From NCBI RefSeq assembly GCF_000276665.1, contig NW_004955470.1:2846260-2910259 (forward strand): 64,000 nt of DNA. The letters are read 5' to 3'. This DNA is from Chinchilla lanigera. Taxonomy: Eukaryota > Chordata > Mammalia > Rodentia > Chinchillidae. The translations under genes and the position numbers were made by a program. The notes beneath the pieces were generated by a model. That model saw only the letters and a list, made by a program, of their open reading frames with translations. It was not told the origin of the DNA and made no database searches. Positions 22,290 through 34,530 of the stretch are shown piece after piece (position 1 is the first letter of the stretch; each line of letters starts with the position of its first letter).

Positions 22290-25200
22290 AGATGTGTGAC
22301 AAGAATAAATCTCAACGTGTTTAGCTCAATGATTTTTTAGATGTGTACATATCTGTGGAACCATGCAGATCAAGATACAGAGCATTCTCCAGACCTATTT
22401 TTGTGCTCGCCCAGGCAGAACACTCCCTCTCTCGCTGACCAAGGTCACTAACAGCTAATTTGACCCATCTTTTAGTCATGTAAGTGGTATCATTCCGTGT
22501 TAATTCTTTCATGTCGGACTTCTTTCACTAAACAGTGCCTGTAAAATTTATGTAAGCTCTCCTACATACTGGTTATTTATTACTTTTTGTTCCAGAGGAA
22601 TATTTTATTATGTGAAATAGACCATAATTTCTTTATCTAGCCTCACTGATGAACATTTGGTTTCCAGTTTCCATTGTTTGGTTAGTGTTAATAGAGCTGC
22701 TATGAATATTCCTGGGTCTTTTTGTGAGTATATACTTTCTTTTCACTCAACCAAATGTCTAGGGAAGGAATTCCTGGGTCAGAGGGTAGATGTACATTTA
22801 ACCTTATTTAAACTTTCAAACTGTTACTCCAGCGGTTGTAAGCATTTTTGACTGCCACGGGCGTTTGTGAGAGGCTGGGTTGCTTTGTACCATTGCCAGG
22901 CTTGAGTATTAAATCCAAGAACTTCAGTGTAACCTTGCCAGTGGGTGTGTCGTGGTATCTCATTGTGGTTTTGATTTCTATTTCCCTATGACTAATAAGA
23001 TCAAGCAAAGTTTCAGATGCTCATTAGCCATTCTTTTATGTTCTTTTATGAGGTATCTTTTCAAGTCTTCTGTGCAGTTTTTCTGAGATTGTGACTTCTC
23101 ATTATTGCACTGTGGGAGTTCTTCATGTGTTCTTTATAGAAATGTTTTACCAGATACATACATTGCAAATAATCTGCCCTAGGTTATTGTTCGCTTCTGC
23201 ATGTTTTTATTGGCATCTTTTGGAGAACAAAAATTTTTATTCTTGGGGAAAAAAATCTAGTATATCACTATTTAATTTAATGACTGGTGATTTTTGTGTC
23301 CTTCTAAGAAATCTTAGTTTACCTTACCTTCCAAAGATATTCTGCTGTGTTTTCTTCTGTAGCTTTCCCTTTCATATTGAAGTTTATGAGCAACCTCTAA
23401 TTTCTGTATATCACATGTGAAATAGGTCATAGTTTACTTCTTTATCATTCAAATAGCTAGTTGTTTCCTGCACTATTGAAAAACTATCCATTCGTCATTA
23501 AATTTCTTACCTAGATCTGTCAAAAATAAAGTGAACAAAACCTCATGGTATAGTTTCTGGAGTAGATAGTGTTCTATTGATCTGTTCATCTTTACAACAA
23601 CACCATCCTGCATGGATTATTGCTGCATTAGTGCAAGCTTTGAAATCAAGAAGCTCTAACCCTCAGTTGGTCTTCAGTTTCTCTTTAGGCCATATTCATT
23701 TCCATATGAATTATCAAAACAGCTTGTGAATTCCTACAACCATTCCTGCTAAGTTATTGATTGAGAGAGTGTTGGATCTATAGGTTCATTAGAAGATGAA
23801 CAGCAAAGCAATGCTGAGTATCTCCCTGGGTGAACATGCTGTGTGTCTCTACAGTTATTTCGCTTGCTTCAGTTACTCCCTGCTTTGTGGGATTCAGTAT
23901 ACGGATCTTGGGTGCTTTCGATTTTTATTGTTAAAAGTATTCCTAAGAACCTCATGTTTTCTAATTATATTGTACATTGTATTTTATCTTCCAGTTGTTT
24001 ACTGTAGCACATAAAAACAAAATCTGTTTTGGATATTGTAATTTATATCCTGTAGCTCTACTTTGATTAATTAGTTCTTGTAGTGTTTTGTTTAGTAGGT
24101 TTAGATTTTTCTGTGTACACAATTATTTCATCTGCTGATTAAGACAGGTTTATTTCCTCCTGTGCGATCGTTATGTCTTTTTTTCTGCTTTGTTACACTG
24201 GCTGCTCTTCCAAGTACATAGTCAAAAGTGGGAAAACTAAATGCTCACCTTGCTCTTTAGTTTTAGGAGAAAACTGTAATTTTTCACCATAAGATAATAT
24301 GTTAGTTACAAATTTTTTTATAGATGTATGGTTCCAAAATGGAGGAAATTCTTTTCTGTTTGCAAAGACTTTTATGATGAACTCATGTTGAATTTTGCCA
24401 AAATTTTTCCACATTATAAAAATTTTTCCTTTGTTTTATTAACACTGTAAATTTTATTGACTGATATTTTGAATGTCACATCAATCTTGCATTCCTGGAA
24501 GAAATTCCTTTTGGTTATGCTGCATTTCCCTTTTCCTTGTATTGCTGAAATCAATATTTAATATTTATTATGTATTTTTACCTATATTCATGAAGACTTC
24601 ACTTGTAATTTTTTCTTTATAATCTACTTAATTTTTGGTGTCAGTTTTATGCTAGTTTTTATGTAAGACTTGTATTATTTTATCCTTAAGTGACTTATGT
24701 GATTCAACTTGTTCATAACCTCAGATGGGCATTGCTTATTTTTAACCCCCATGATAAGTTCTACCTTTTAATTATAAGGTTCATGCCATTTGAACTTAAT
24801 GTAGCTATTGATATTGATATTACCATTTATAGTCTTATCTCTTTTCATTTCATTTTTTAATGTCCTCTTTGGAGTTAACTAAGGCATTCCTTTTGTTTCA
24901 GCTTACTTTATTATAATATTTATTCTTTACATATGGCAAACTATTTTGAATTAACATTATGCCACTCTATATATAATGTAGGAATTTTATAATAGATTCC
25001 ATTTACACAATTCATGCTTTATGCTCTTGTTGACATACAGTTCAAGGCTAAATATGTCATAAACCTTAAATAATGTCTATTATGTTTCCATTTCTTGAGA
25101 CAGGGTCTTACTGTGCAGATCAGGCTGGCCTTGAACTCACAGTGATCCTCCTGCCTCAGCCTCCTAAGTGTTGGGATTACATGCATGCACCACATGCCTG

Positions 25201-26130
25201 GATATGTCAGCTTTAAACAACCAGCTGAATTCTAAAAAGTTGATTTCTGAAAACATACATGTTTACAATTTCAGTGTTATTCTTTAATTTACATCCAGAT
25301 TTCTTCTTAGTTTTATTTTGATTGAGTTAAATAATTTCCTTAGCATTGTTAGTAGTTCAGATTTGCTGTTGACAAATTCTACTAGCTTTCCTTTACCAGA
25401 AATGCTTTCGTGTTAAGATATGTATTTGAATCAAAGCATTTGTTTTTCTTCCAGCAGCACTTTACAGATATCTTTCCCCCGTACTTTGGCTGTACAGTTT
25501 GTAATGAGTAGTCAACCATCATTCTTTCATTGCTTTCGTATATCTAATATTATTTTTTGTCTGACTACTTTTAAAATTTATTGTTTACCTTTGGGTTTTG
25601 GTAGTTTTATTATGATGTCCTCCTGTTATGAGTGTTTCTAATCCCATATTATGCTAAAATCTTGCTGTGTTTTCTGAATTTGTGTACTGTTGTTTTGATA
25701 AAACATTTTTTAAAATTAAAATTTTTTTTCTGTCCCATTCCATCTCTCATCTCCTTCTGATACTCCAATTGTATGTATGTTAGAGTGCGTGATACCGTCC
25801 CATGGCTCCCTGAGGCTGGTCAATATATGCATTTTCTCCTTTGTGTGGCTTGGTTCAAATAATTTCTATTGGTCTGTTTTCAGGTTCCTCTGTCCTATAT
25901 GGTCTATTGTTAATCACATCTAATTAAATTTTTACCTAAAGGACTGAATTTTTCAGTTCTAGAACTTTTATTTGGTTATTTTTTATAGTTTCTAAAAATC
26001 TCTAAAATGGGCACTGTAATGATACTGCTCATGAATCCCAGTAGCTTCCTTTGAAGTGCTGAGTTTTACTCTAGCATGCAGTTAAATAATTGACATAAAT
26101 TTCAGTTTGTGGAGGGTTGGCTTTATGATT
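22290..26130 (-). mobile_element. Ancient L1 (L1M-type), antisense, long copy
   Basis: Antisense L1 landmarks appear in order from the 3' side. There is a 3' ORF2 block (ttcctgggtcagagggtaga, 22770), then cattgcaaataatctgccct (23162) and the ttgcattcctggaagaaatt reverse-transcriptase block (24487). An endonuclease-side block follows (catttgaacttaatgtagct, 24787). Near 25730-25830 there is sequence like the 5' region of old mammalian L1 (gataccgtcccatggctccc). It is interrupted by a B1 at 25096-25201. It is decayed, with internal deletions and no usable ORF. Confidence 0.75.
25096..25201 (-). repeat. B1-like 7SL SINE, short form
   Basis: Antisense B1: gagacagggtcttactgtgc, caggctggccttgaactcac, cctgcctcagcctcc, gttgggattacatgc, ccacatgcctgg. 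It lacks the internal duplication seen in the copy at 53334. Inserted in the old L1 and therefore younger than it. Confidence 0.88.
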
Positions 26131-26674
26131 TGTCGGGAAGACTTTTTTTTCCAGTTTTCCTTTAGTTTCTCTAGTTTTAGCTTTAGTCCTTAGGAAAATC
26201 CCTTTTCTTGGGGAATGGTTCTACTTCTAAGTTTTAGCCCTTCTGGTACTTCAGTGGAAAATCCATTGCATTCACCATACCCCTGTAACCTGTCAGGATT
26301 CAAACTATAAATTCTGAGTCCAGTGTGGAGGGCAACAGTTGAATCTTTGCTCAGCTCTTGAAATCTTCCAGTTTGAAAATCCTTTGAGCTCTCAGACATC
26401 TTGCCCACCCATGAATATTTTAGGATTCAGTTTAAAATGTGAGTGATGTTCACATACATATTTTTAATGTTTCCTTTCTGTGACTTCCTCTCTTTTTGGA
26501 TATTAAATAATAAACTTCATTTTCTGACTCCTCAGAACATCAATACTGAAGTTTCCATGTGGTAAACTCATCCTTAAACTAAGATGGAAAAGGCTTTCTA
26601 ACTGTGAGTTAAAATTCAAAGACTGTAAAGAAAAGGATTACTACATCTGACTACATTAAAAAGTTTACAAAATA

Positions 26675-26750
26675 AGCCAGCACGAGGCACCTGCTTGTAA
26701 TCCCAATACTCTGGGAGGCTGAGGTAGGAGTATGATTTTGAGTACAGCCA
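26675..26750 (+). repeat. B1-like SINE, 5' part only
   Basis: Sense B1 start: gccagcacgaggcacctgct, tgtaatcccaatactctggg, aggctgaggtaggag. The 3' half and A-tail are missing or unrecognisable. Confidence 0.75.
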
Positions 26751-29750
26751 CTGTGCTTTGAAGATACAAAGAGGACCCCTTCTCAACCCATCAGGTCATC
26801 TTCCCACCCCAGCTCGTCCTTGAGAAGTAAGAAGGTACAACAAACTCAATGCAAGTCATGAGCTCAGGAAACTTGAGGGCCAGTCCTGTTTTCTGTCTTT
26901 GATGATCTGTGTCTGAAATAAATCTCTTGATATTTCTGTGCCATGAGATTTTTAGTAAAATATGTGCCATTTAGGTCATTGTATTGCTTTTTAAAACCAA
27001 AGAGGCAAGCTTCCATCACTCTGTGTTCATCCCTATCAGGTTAACAACATTCCTTAGTTGTTGCCAGCTGATCAGGTTCACAATCTCCTGAGCAAGTGTA
27101 TGGTGAAGGCTAAATAAAAAGAGGCAAACAAAATGATTTCAGGGCTTCAAGAAGATCAAAGCCCTCTCATAGAATTCAAGATTCTCTCAGGGGTAATACC
27201 AAGATCTTCCCTGGGTGGCCTGTATTTATTTAGTTATCAGAAGAAGGGAGAGGAATACTCAAGAAGGGCAGAACCACTCAAGGACTTCTCCAAGTAAGGT
27301 TAATCCACCCAGGAGTGAGATTCCTGAGGCTACAGTTTTTATCTAGTTGAGGTTGGATCCAGGTGTTCTTGGCTGTGATCTTGTCTTGCCTTTTGAGGCT
27401 TTCTGGCTTCATCTGTCATTACAGGCCTCAGTCGGGATTAGTGACCCACAGAAGTTCTCTTAGACAGACTCAAAAGTAAACATGAAGAGTGAATTGGTTA
27501 ATTTAAGTCCTGCTCAGGGCTGCTTTGTAGTAGTCTCCATCACATCCCTACCTTCAAACTCTCAGTACATTGCACAAAATCCAGCACCAGGTTTTTCTCT
27601 CTTGAGTTCATTGACAATGGTCATTCCCAGCTCCACTCAGCTGATCAAAGCTCTTGAAGACCTTGCTAGACATTCTGAAGGTCCCTTTCCCATGCATGTG
27701 CCATGTATGTACCATCCAATCATCGACACAGACAGGTTGCATTTTCCACAAGCAAGAACTTTGGTGGGATTCCCAACACCAACTGGATGAGCAAAGATTC
27801 TATGGTCTAAAACTCTAAGTACCAGAAGAGTTGGCATTGTCTGTTAGAAACACTGTGGCTTTATTGCATTCTAAAGATCTAAATCAAGAGCTTTAAAGTC
27901 AAATACACTCAAAGAGCAGTCAGGTTGTACATTGACCACAACAATAAAAACTGTAGGCGACAGTATTTTTTTTCCTAAATAGAAAGCTCTACAAAGCGAT
28001 GTTTCTAATAATCTTATTTCAAGCCTGTACCAGTCTTGACCCAAATCTCTAATCCCAAATCAGCAAAAATAACTTAGGTAGTTGTTTTCAAGTTAGTTTA
28101 CAGCCCTGGATTTTGAGGATAATTTGCAATGCTCATTTGAAACTACTTCTTTTTGTCTTGTTACTTCACCTTGTATTGTAGAGGGGAAGAATATCTTGTG
28201 CTTGATTTCTTAATCTTTCCTAGGGGATTCTTATCCCCCCTGAGCTGAGGGTACACCTACCATGGTGAGAGAATGTAACATGTGAGATAAAATATAAACC
28301 AACTCCAGGTAACTAGAGAACTATTCTAGAACTATTTTCACCCCATCTCTAGACTCATTTGACTCTCCCAAGCCAGTGTTTGTTATGCACATTAGAAAAT
28401 AAACAATCACTTGTTAAATGTATGGATTACTTTCTCACCACAGATTTTCTCCAGAGAATGACAGAAGTACCCAACAGAATATTCTCAGTATGACAAGCCA
28501 CTGTTCATTGGTTTATTCTCCCTCTCCCACAATGGACAAGTGATGCGGCAGCCATGATGGGCAACTATTTGCAGCATGATTTTGGAAAACTGGAGAAGTA
28601 ATTTTACAAGGGAATGCGTATTACTGGCTCCCTCCTTGGCCACTGGGAAAACAAAGGGCATTTCCTAGCCTCACTCTGAGTGAAATTCTGGCTACTCCAA
28701 GGAGGGGAAACACATTATCGGGGAATTGCAAAGGCTTGTTCTTTCACAGGGACCTGGTGGTCCCTCCAGGGTCAGAGGCAGATGGGGTATCCAAAGTACA
28801 GAGAAGAGTTGGCCAAGCATGTCTAAAATGAAAGATACTCTAGAAGAAAATTCAAGAGCAACAGTAAAGCTCTGGGAAGGAAAGTGGATTTCTGAAGCTT
28901 ACTGTGATTTGTCCCTTCTTCTTAAAGATTCTGGATCAAATCACAGGCTTATGTTTAGGCAAACTCAGAATTCTAGATGGAATTGCCCTCCCTTGAACAC
29001 TGTCCAAAGACTACTGTTTAGTTTTGTTTGGGCCAGACGTTCAAATTGCTAAGCAGAATCTTTTGTTTCAAGATATGCCAAAATAATACAGATAAACATG
29101 AGTCAACATATAGCTAGCTGAGCAAAATCTAGGCAAAAAATACAAACTAAAATATAGAAGCAGTCCATATTCTTTCCTCTAACCTTGTAGGTTTTGTCTT
29201 AAATTAGTACACATTTCATTTTACCTTGGGTTAAAACTAGATGTGGACTAATTCCAAAGAACACTGCTTAATCTTTGCAGTCTTCTTAGCTTAACCCTAG
29301 AAAACTGTTTTGCTTAATGAACATTGAATTGCATCAACCATAAAAACAGATGCATTAAAGATAATAAGACCATTGATATGTGTCATGGTTTGGGGGATAT
29401 TGCAAGGGGAAACAATACAGGACACATTTTTATAAGATTATTTAAAATAGTCACCCAAAGAACCATATACAAGAGAGTACAGGAAATCTGTCCACACACT
29501 AAGGACAAAAAAATCCAGCTGAGGGGCTGGATCCCACGATAATGTCCTGCATGTGTTCAGCTGAAGACCTACAGCTCATCACAATGGCTCCCAGAAGTCC
29601 AACTGGAGGCCTAGAGCCTATAACAATATCTCATGCAGTCCTGTTTCATGGATCTGCACTGGGAAGGCCCAAAGGTCAGTGGAGGAATCTAGAAAGTCTG
29701 TGCCAGTGAGATGAAGGATCTGTACTAGCAGGCTGAGGCATCTACACTGG
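26751..29750. other. Unassigned 3 kb stretch
   Basis: No recognised repeat family and no convincing gene. Frames of 102 codons (27482-27790) and 108 codons (28726-29052) have no domain. Several AATAAA-type hexamers and its position among retroelements leave open an unlisted rodent ERV, but no LTR pair, primer-binding site or retroviral protein motif is visible. Confidence 0.35.
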
Positions 29751-29752
29751 AT

Positions 29753-30075
29753 CCAGGAAGCGATGCACAAAGTGAGAACCAGAGCTCCCCTGAAAAGAAC
29801 CACAGCCATCCTCAGCAACAGTGAGGTCTCAAGCTCCTCTGATAAGGAAGACAGCTGTGTTCCCATCAGGAAAGCCAATGCAGCAAGCTTCTCCTGGAGA
29901 TTGGCAGTGCACCATCTTCCCCTCCGGAGCCAGGAAGCAATGCTCGAAGTGAGGACCAGAGCTCCCCCAAAGTGAACTGAAGCCATTCTCATAGCCAAAA
30001 GGTCCCAAGCTCCTCAGAGGATGAAAATAGCCATGTTTATCATGAAAGCCAGCATGACAAGCTCCTCCAAAAGAA
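29753..30075. repeat. Diverged tandem duplication, period 177 bp
   Basis: Unit 1 starts at 29753 (ccaggaagcgatgc) and unit 2 at 29930 (ccaggaagcaatgc). Shared blocks are gtgag-accagagctccc, agccat-ctca, caagctcctc, aagccag-atg-caagct. The repeat shows as two similar blocks (RMASVHFGGALVL and RMAVVLFRGALVL) in a 126-codon minus-strand frame at 29618-29998. That frame has no known domain; I regard the repeat as the reason it is open. Confidence 0.75.
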
Positions 30076-30309
30076 CCAACAGCTCCTTACTACTTCTAAC
30101 AGCTCCCAACAGCCTCATCTCAGCTCTGAACAACCTAAGTTCTTCTTCTCCAGTTCTGCCTCTTACGCTGCTGGCAACAGTCCTCAGGTGGGCCTCCCAC
30201 ACCCAGCGCTGTGCTTACTCAGTTGAGGGTGTTATAAGTTGACCACTAGCTGTCAATTCACTACAACAGGAGTGTAAGATTTGGAGTTTTTCAAACACTT
30301 TTTCACACA

Positions 30310-30331
30310 TTTTATTTTATTTTATTTTATT
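30310..30331. repeat. (TTTTA)n microsatellite
   Basis: About four tttta units with a partial fifth. It may be the decayed A-tail of an antisense retroposon, but no body follows that I recognise. Confidence 0.85.
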
Positions 30332-30349
30332 GTATTCCATCTGTGCAAT

Positions 30350-30470
30350 GAATTCACATTGTACTCACTTTTATTATCCCAAGTTACAGAAGTGGAAGCC
30401 AAAACTCAGAAGTGGCAAGACCTGCTTGAATCTAAAACCTTTGCTTTGCCCCACATGTAAGTGTCTAATG
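30350..30470 (-). repeat. Probable MIR fragment
   Basis: Antisense MIR core traces: ttattatcccaagttacaga, ccaaaactcagaagtggcaa, agacctgcttgaatct. Weak and short. Confidence 0.4.
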
Positions 30471-30894
30471 CTGATACTCAGAAAATATTCAATGGCTTTC
30501 TCAAACTTAGAAAACAGGCACCCATGAAAAAATAACTCCTCTGTCAGAGAACAACTATAAGTAGAAAATACTTCTATTTAGTAAATCCCAGAGAGCATGT
30601 AAGACTATGTAGAAAATAGAATTAAAAGCAGATATTTAAAGTGGACCTATTTTCTAATATCAGAAACATAAAAATAGATCCCCAAACCCTGCAGATAAAA
30701 GGAAAGTTGGAGAAATACAGAGTTAAGAAATATATGTGGAAAAATGTAACCCCGATAGCATGCTGGGGAAGGATAATTTGGTCCTACATTAGTGGAGAAC
30801 AGTTTGCCTTTATGGAAAGTCTAAAAACTACCACTTTACATTTTGTTTAAATAATATGTGTATCCTTGCTAAAACTGCTATTTTTGGTTTGGGA

Positions 30895-31470
30895 TGCTCT
30901 ATTAGTTATCCACAGCTGTGCAACAAATTACTGTATCTCCAAATTTATCACCTTAAAAAGTCTCATCTCACACAGTCTCTGGGGCTACAAATCTGGGCGT
31001 GTCTTGGTTCAATGCTTCTGGCTCAAGTTTTCTCATGAGACTGCACTTACGAGTTGAGTGTACCAGTCCTTGCCATCTCTGGAGAGTTGATTAGGGCTGG
31101 AAGAAGCACTTCCAAGCCCATTCATAAAACTTTTAGTTACAAGTTTCAGTTCCTTGCCACATAGTCTACTTATGACATGGCTCCTCACAGAGGGAATTAT
31201 GAAAGATGGAGAGAGGGAGGGAGGATGAAGAGAGAGGGAAGGGGTGGGACAGAAGGGAAAAGGAGGAACACTGAGGTACCAGCCATTGCAGGGTCATTTG
31301 TAACCCAATCTCAGGAGTGAGATGCCACCACTTCTGAAGCGGCCCATTTGTTACACAGACCACCTTTAGTATGATGTAAGGAACACATAAGGGTATAAGT
31401 ACCATGAGGCAGAATCACACCCTGGGTCCCAGCTATTACAACCCTTTCTCAGGCTCCCAGTGATTACTAT
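30895..31470 (-). mobile_element. MLT1-type MaLR LTR, antisense
   Basis: Begins ctattagttatccacagctg and tgcaacaaattactgtatct, followed by the accttaaaaagtctcatctc block and ggctacaaatctgggcgtgt. Further on are tcagttccttgccaca and aacccaatctcaggagtgag, as in antisense MLT1 LTRs. A purine-rich GGGA/GAGA patch lies at about 31195-31265. Non-coding relic. Confidence 0.7.
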
Positions 31471-31566
31471 TCTTCTTTAAACACACTCATACATTTTTAT
31501 TATTTTAAAGATTAAAAAACTAACAAAACAACAATGAAGACAAAATCAAAACATCACAAAAACAAC

Positions 31567-32233
31567 AAAAATGATACATGACCCCAAATCAAAATGATAG
31601 GAATTAATAATGGTTTCTACATTACATATTGTTATCTTCAACTAAGTTGCTCAGTCCACCAGATGTAAGAATGTAAGATTGATCAAACAATCAAAGACAG
31701 TAACAAGTAATAACAACAACAAAAAAACCATTGGAAATGATGTAGAGCTTCACCATACAAGATGGTAGGAGTTCAACACTGGTTCTTATACTGCATATTG
31801 TTGTTTCCAGATCAGTCTTTCTGATTACCAGATTCAAGTGTGCAAAATTGGTCAAGAAAAAAGAAAGTTTTAAGCATTGACTGTTCCTTTCAATAAACCA
31901 CAGACACTAGCAATACACCTATCCCAGAAATCTTGTATACACATATAAATTTGTTTTTCATTCTAAAGAGAAAAGAAAAAACCCCCAAGATAACAAAAAC
32001 AAATATCTAAACAAAACAGCATAGAGAACAATAAAAATGATACAGAATTTCAAAAAAGGGGATAGGATATTAACAATTATATTATGTAATTTCATCTTCA
32101 AAATGGTTGCACACATAACCAGATATAGTAATGTAAGATTGATCAAACAATTACACATTAACAGTTCCTTTCAATAAACCAACAGATATTAGTAGTACAA
32201 TTATCCTAGCTATCCTGTGTATACATATACATA
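31567..32233 (-). repeat. Repeated modules in an L1 3' UTR
   Basis: Three related modules: about 31567-31712, 31734-31949 and 32031-32233. The first and third share aaaaatgataca and taatgtaagattgatcaaac. The second and third share gttcctttcaataaacca and a tgtatacacata-like end. The middle one carries a more diverged version of the others. The modules are T-rich in the L1 sense direction. Part of one also occurs at 53195-53300. Confidence 0.7.
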
Positions 32234-32359
32234 TTATTTTTCTCTTTTTTCTTTTTCCTCTCTCCTCCTTCATTCCAGTTGCTCCTTCCTATTTGAGCAG
32301 TTTCTTTCCCCTTTCACAGTATCTATTGTACCTTTCAGATTTTATGTACTCTTTCAGAT

Positions 32360-33710
32360 TCTTGTAGTAGGGAGGAAATAAAATGTGTACACGTGTGAAT
32401 CTGATTTATTTCACTTATGAGTATGGTCTCTAGTTGATCCATTTACCTATAAAAGCCTCTAATTTATCTTTCTTTATAGTTGAGTAATACTCCATTGTAT
32501 AAAAATACCACATCTTTTTTATCCGTTCCTCTGTTCATGGGCATTTGGGTTGTTTCCAAGGTTTAGCTATGACAAATTGTGCTGCTACAAACATGGGTGC
32601 ACATATATCGCTGTGGTAAGATGTTTTCAGTTCTTCTGCAAAAATACCCAGAAGGGGAATAGCTGGGTTGAATGGGACCTCTAATCCTAGTTTACAGAGG
32701 AATCTCCATACTGATTTCCACAGTAGTTGCATCAATTTACACTCCCACCAACAGTGGAGAAGAGTTCCTTTTTCCCCACAGCCCTTCCAGCATTTGTTAT
32801 GGGTTGATTTCTTGATGATAGCCATTCTTTCTGGGGTAAGATGGAATCTCACTGCTGTTTTAACTTGCATTTCTTCAATGATTAATGATGTTGAACATTT
32901 TTTCATGTATTTATTTGCCATTTGTATTTCTTCATGTGAGAAGTGTATTCATCTCAGATGCCCATTTTTGTACTGAGTGTTTGAATTTTGGGGACCTGAT
33001 TTTTTAAAATTCTTTGTATGTTCTAGACAGGAGTCCTTTGTCTGAGGGACAGCTGGCTAAAATTTCTTTCCCTCATGGGTTTTCTATTCACCCTGTTGGT
33101 GATTTCTTTTGATGTGCAAAAACTTTTCAATAAGATCAGATCCAAGCTGTTGATTCTTTGAAGTATTTCCCATGCAGTTTATTTTTTTTCATGAACTCTC
33201 TGCCTGCCCCTATGTCTTCAAGACTTCCACCTACTATCTCTTCCAATACATATAGCATTTCTGTTTTAATATTTAGATGTTTAAGCCATTTTGACTTTAT
33301 TTTGATGCATGGTGACAGGCTTGGGTCTAGTTTTAGTCTTTGGCATGTGGAAAGACAGTTTTTCCAGCACCATTTATTAAAGAGGCTATCTTTTTTCCAG
33401 TGAACATGTTTGGCCCCTTTGTCAAAGATAAGGTGGCTGAGTGTCTTTGTGGTTGTGTCTGCATCTTCTAATCTGATCCACTGATCTTCAGGTCTGGTTT
33501 TTTTTTGTTTTGTTTTGTTTTGTTTTTTGCCAATACCATGCTGATTTTATCACAGTAGCTTTATAGTATAATTTCAAATGGGGGATTGTGATACCTCCTG
33601 CCTTGCCTTTGTTTCCCAGGATTGCTTTTGCTATTCTGGTTCTCTTCTGGTTCCAGATGAATTTTAGGAATATTTTCTCTAGGTCTATGACGTTTACCAA
33701 TGGTATTTTC
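32360..33710 (-). pseudogene. L1 ORF2 pseudogene piece (C-terminal part)
   Basis: The minus-strand frame 33488-33991 contains [38 protein letters not shown] and SAWYWQK. The frame 32535-32921 contains [39 protein letters not shown] and [14 protein letters not shown], the Cys-rich C-terminal region of L1 ORF2. Reverse-transcriptase and endonuclease domains are absent. Broken by frameshifts between the two blocks. Confidence 0.88.
33496..33530. repeat. T-rich (TTTTG)n tract inside L1
   Basis: A run of T followed by about four ttttg units within the antisense ORF2 region. It expands a K-rich spot after WYWQK in the coding direction. Confidence 0.85.
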
Positions 33711-33894
33711 AACACACTCATTCTTTCCCATAAAGGTTTTATCCCATTGGACAGCATTGGCTCAAAATCTTGCACCTTATCATCCACAAAGTCCCCTATC
33801 TTCATAGACACTCTATAGCTTGATTGAGAGGGTCTGTAATCCACACCCTTAATTTCTTCAAAGAGCCTTTTGCCCGACTGAGGAACCAGCAATG

Positions 33895-33983
33895 GGCCGG
33901 GGATATAGTTCAGCCAACACAAGAACCTGCCGGGGAAGTGTAAGGTCCTGAGTTCGATTCCAGGTACAAAAAAAAAAAAAAGA
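33895..33983 (+). repeat. ID-type SINE, sense
   Basis: Sense ID: gggccggggatatagttcag, gaacctgccggggaagtgta, aggtcctgagttcgattcca, then about 14 A. The A-box and B-box-like parts of a Pol III promoter are readable. A short direct repeat flanks it (accagcaatg left, cccagcaatg right). Confidence 0.9.
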
Positions 33984-33993
33984 CCCAGCAATG

Positions 33994-34031
33994 ACCAGAT
34001 CTGCGCAACTTAAGACCAAAGCACTCAACTT
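33994..34031 (+). repeat. 38-bp direct repeat, left copy
   Basis: Identical over 38 bp to 34910-34947. It starts accagatctgcgcaactt and ends agcactcaactt. It lies directly after the ID element. Confidence 0.95.
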
Positions 34032-34154
34032 CTTATAGGGTTTTATAGTTATATCTTGGGCTTTATCTTTAGACTTTGATTTTAGAGTGTATCCTTCCTT
34101 ATATTTTTGCTTTGAAGCTATTTCTTATTTTTTTTATTTTAGCATTCCTTTTTG

Positions 34155-34530
34155 CTATGGGTTGAGTTCTACCTTCCAAAAAGACACATTGGAATACTAA
34201 CCTCCAGTACTTCTGAATATGACCTTCTTTGAAAATCAGGTCTTTGTGGACATAATCAAGTTAAGATGAGGTAGAGTGAGCCTTGATCCAAAACAACCGC
34301 TGCTTTTATAAGAGACACCAGGGCTCAAAGGCACAGAGGAACTGCTGTGAAAGACTGTAACAGGGCAGCAATCTGCAAGCCAGGGAGAGGCCTCAGGGAA
34401 ACCAGTCCTGCTGTCACTTTGATCTTGGCCTTCCAGCCCCCAGTACTAGGAGAAAACAATTTCTGTTGTTTCTGGCACTTTGTGGTATTTTGTTATGCCA
34501 GTGTGAGCTAATAGTATATCAAACTTGTGT
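34155..34530 (+). mobile_element. MLT1D-like MaLR solo LTR, sense
   Basis: Sense MLT1 landmarks: tgctatgggttgagttctac, acacattggaatactaacct, ataatcaagttaagatgagg, ttataagagacacca, aatctgcaagccaggga, tcttggccttccagccccca, acaatttctgttgtttctgg, tgtggtattttgttatgcca. LTR only, no coding part. Confidence 0.82.

Larger units (their letters stand above)
31491..33710 (-). mobile_element. 5'-truncated L1 with target-site duplication
   Basis: A single antisense L1 of about 2.2 kb. Its 3' UTR is at the left (31491-32345) and ORF2 C-terminal sequence at the right (to 33710). It is bounded by an exact 11-bp direct repeat aacacactcat at 31480-31490 and 33711-33721, the expected target duplication. The 5' end stops at the [13 protein letters not shown] block, a normal 5' truncation. 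It is the best delimited L1 in the window. Confidence 0.88.

Noticed and set aside
27115..30240. Endogenous retrovirus with internal genes
   Set aside because: No LTR pair, primer-binding site, polypurine tract or gag/pol/env motif could be seen, only suggestive AATAAA hexamers.
33895..33983. Possible tRNA gene
   Set aside because: It has A-box and B-box-like parts but is an ID SINE with an A-tail and flanking duplication, and does not fold into a full cloverleaf by eye.
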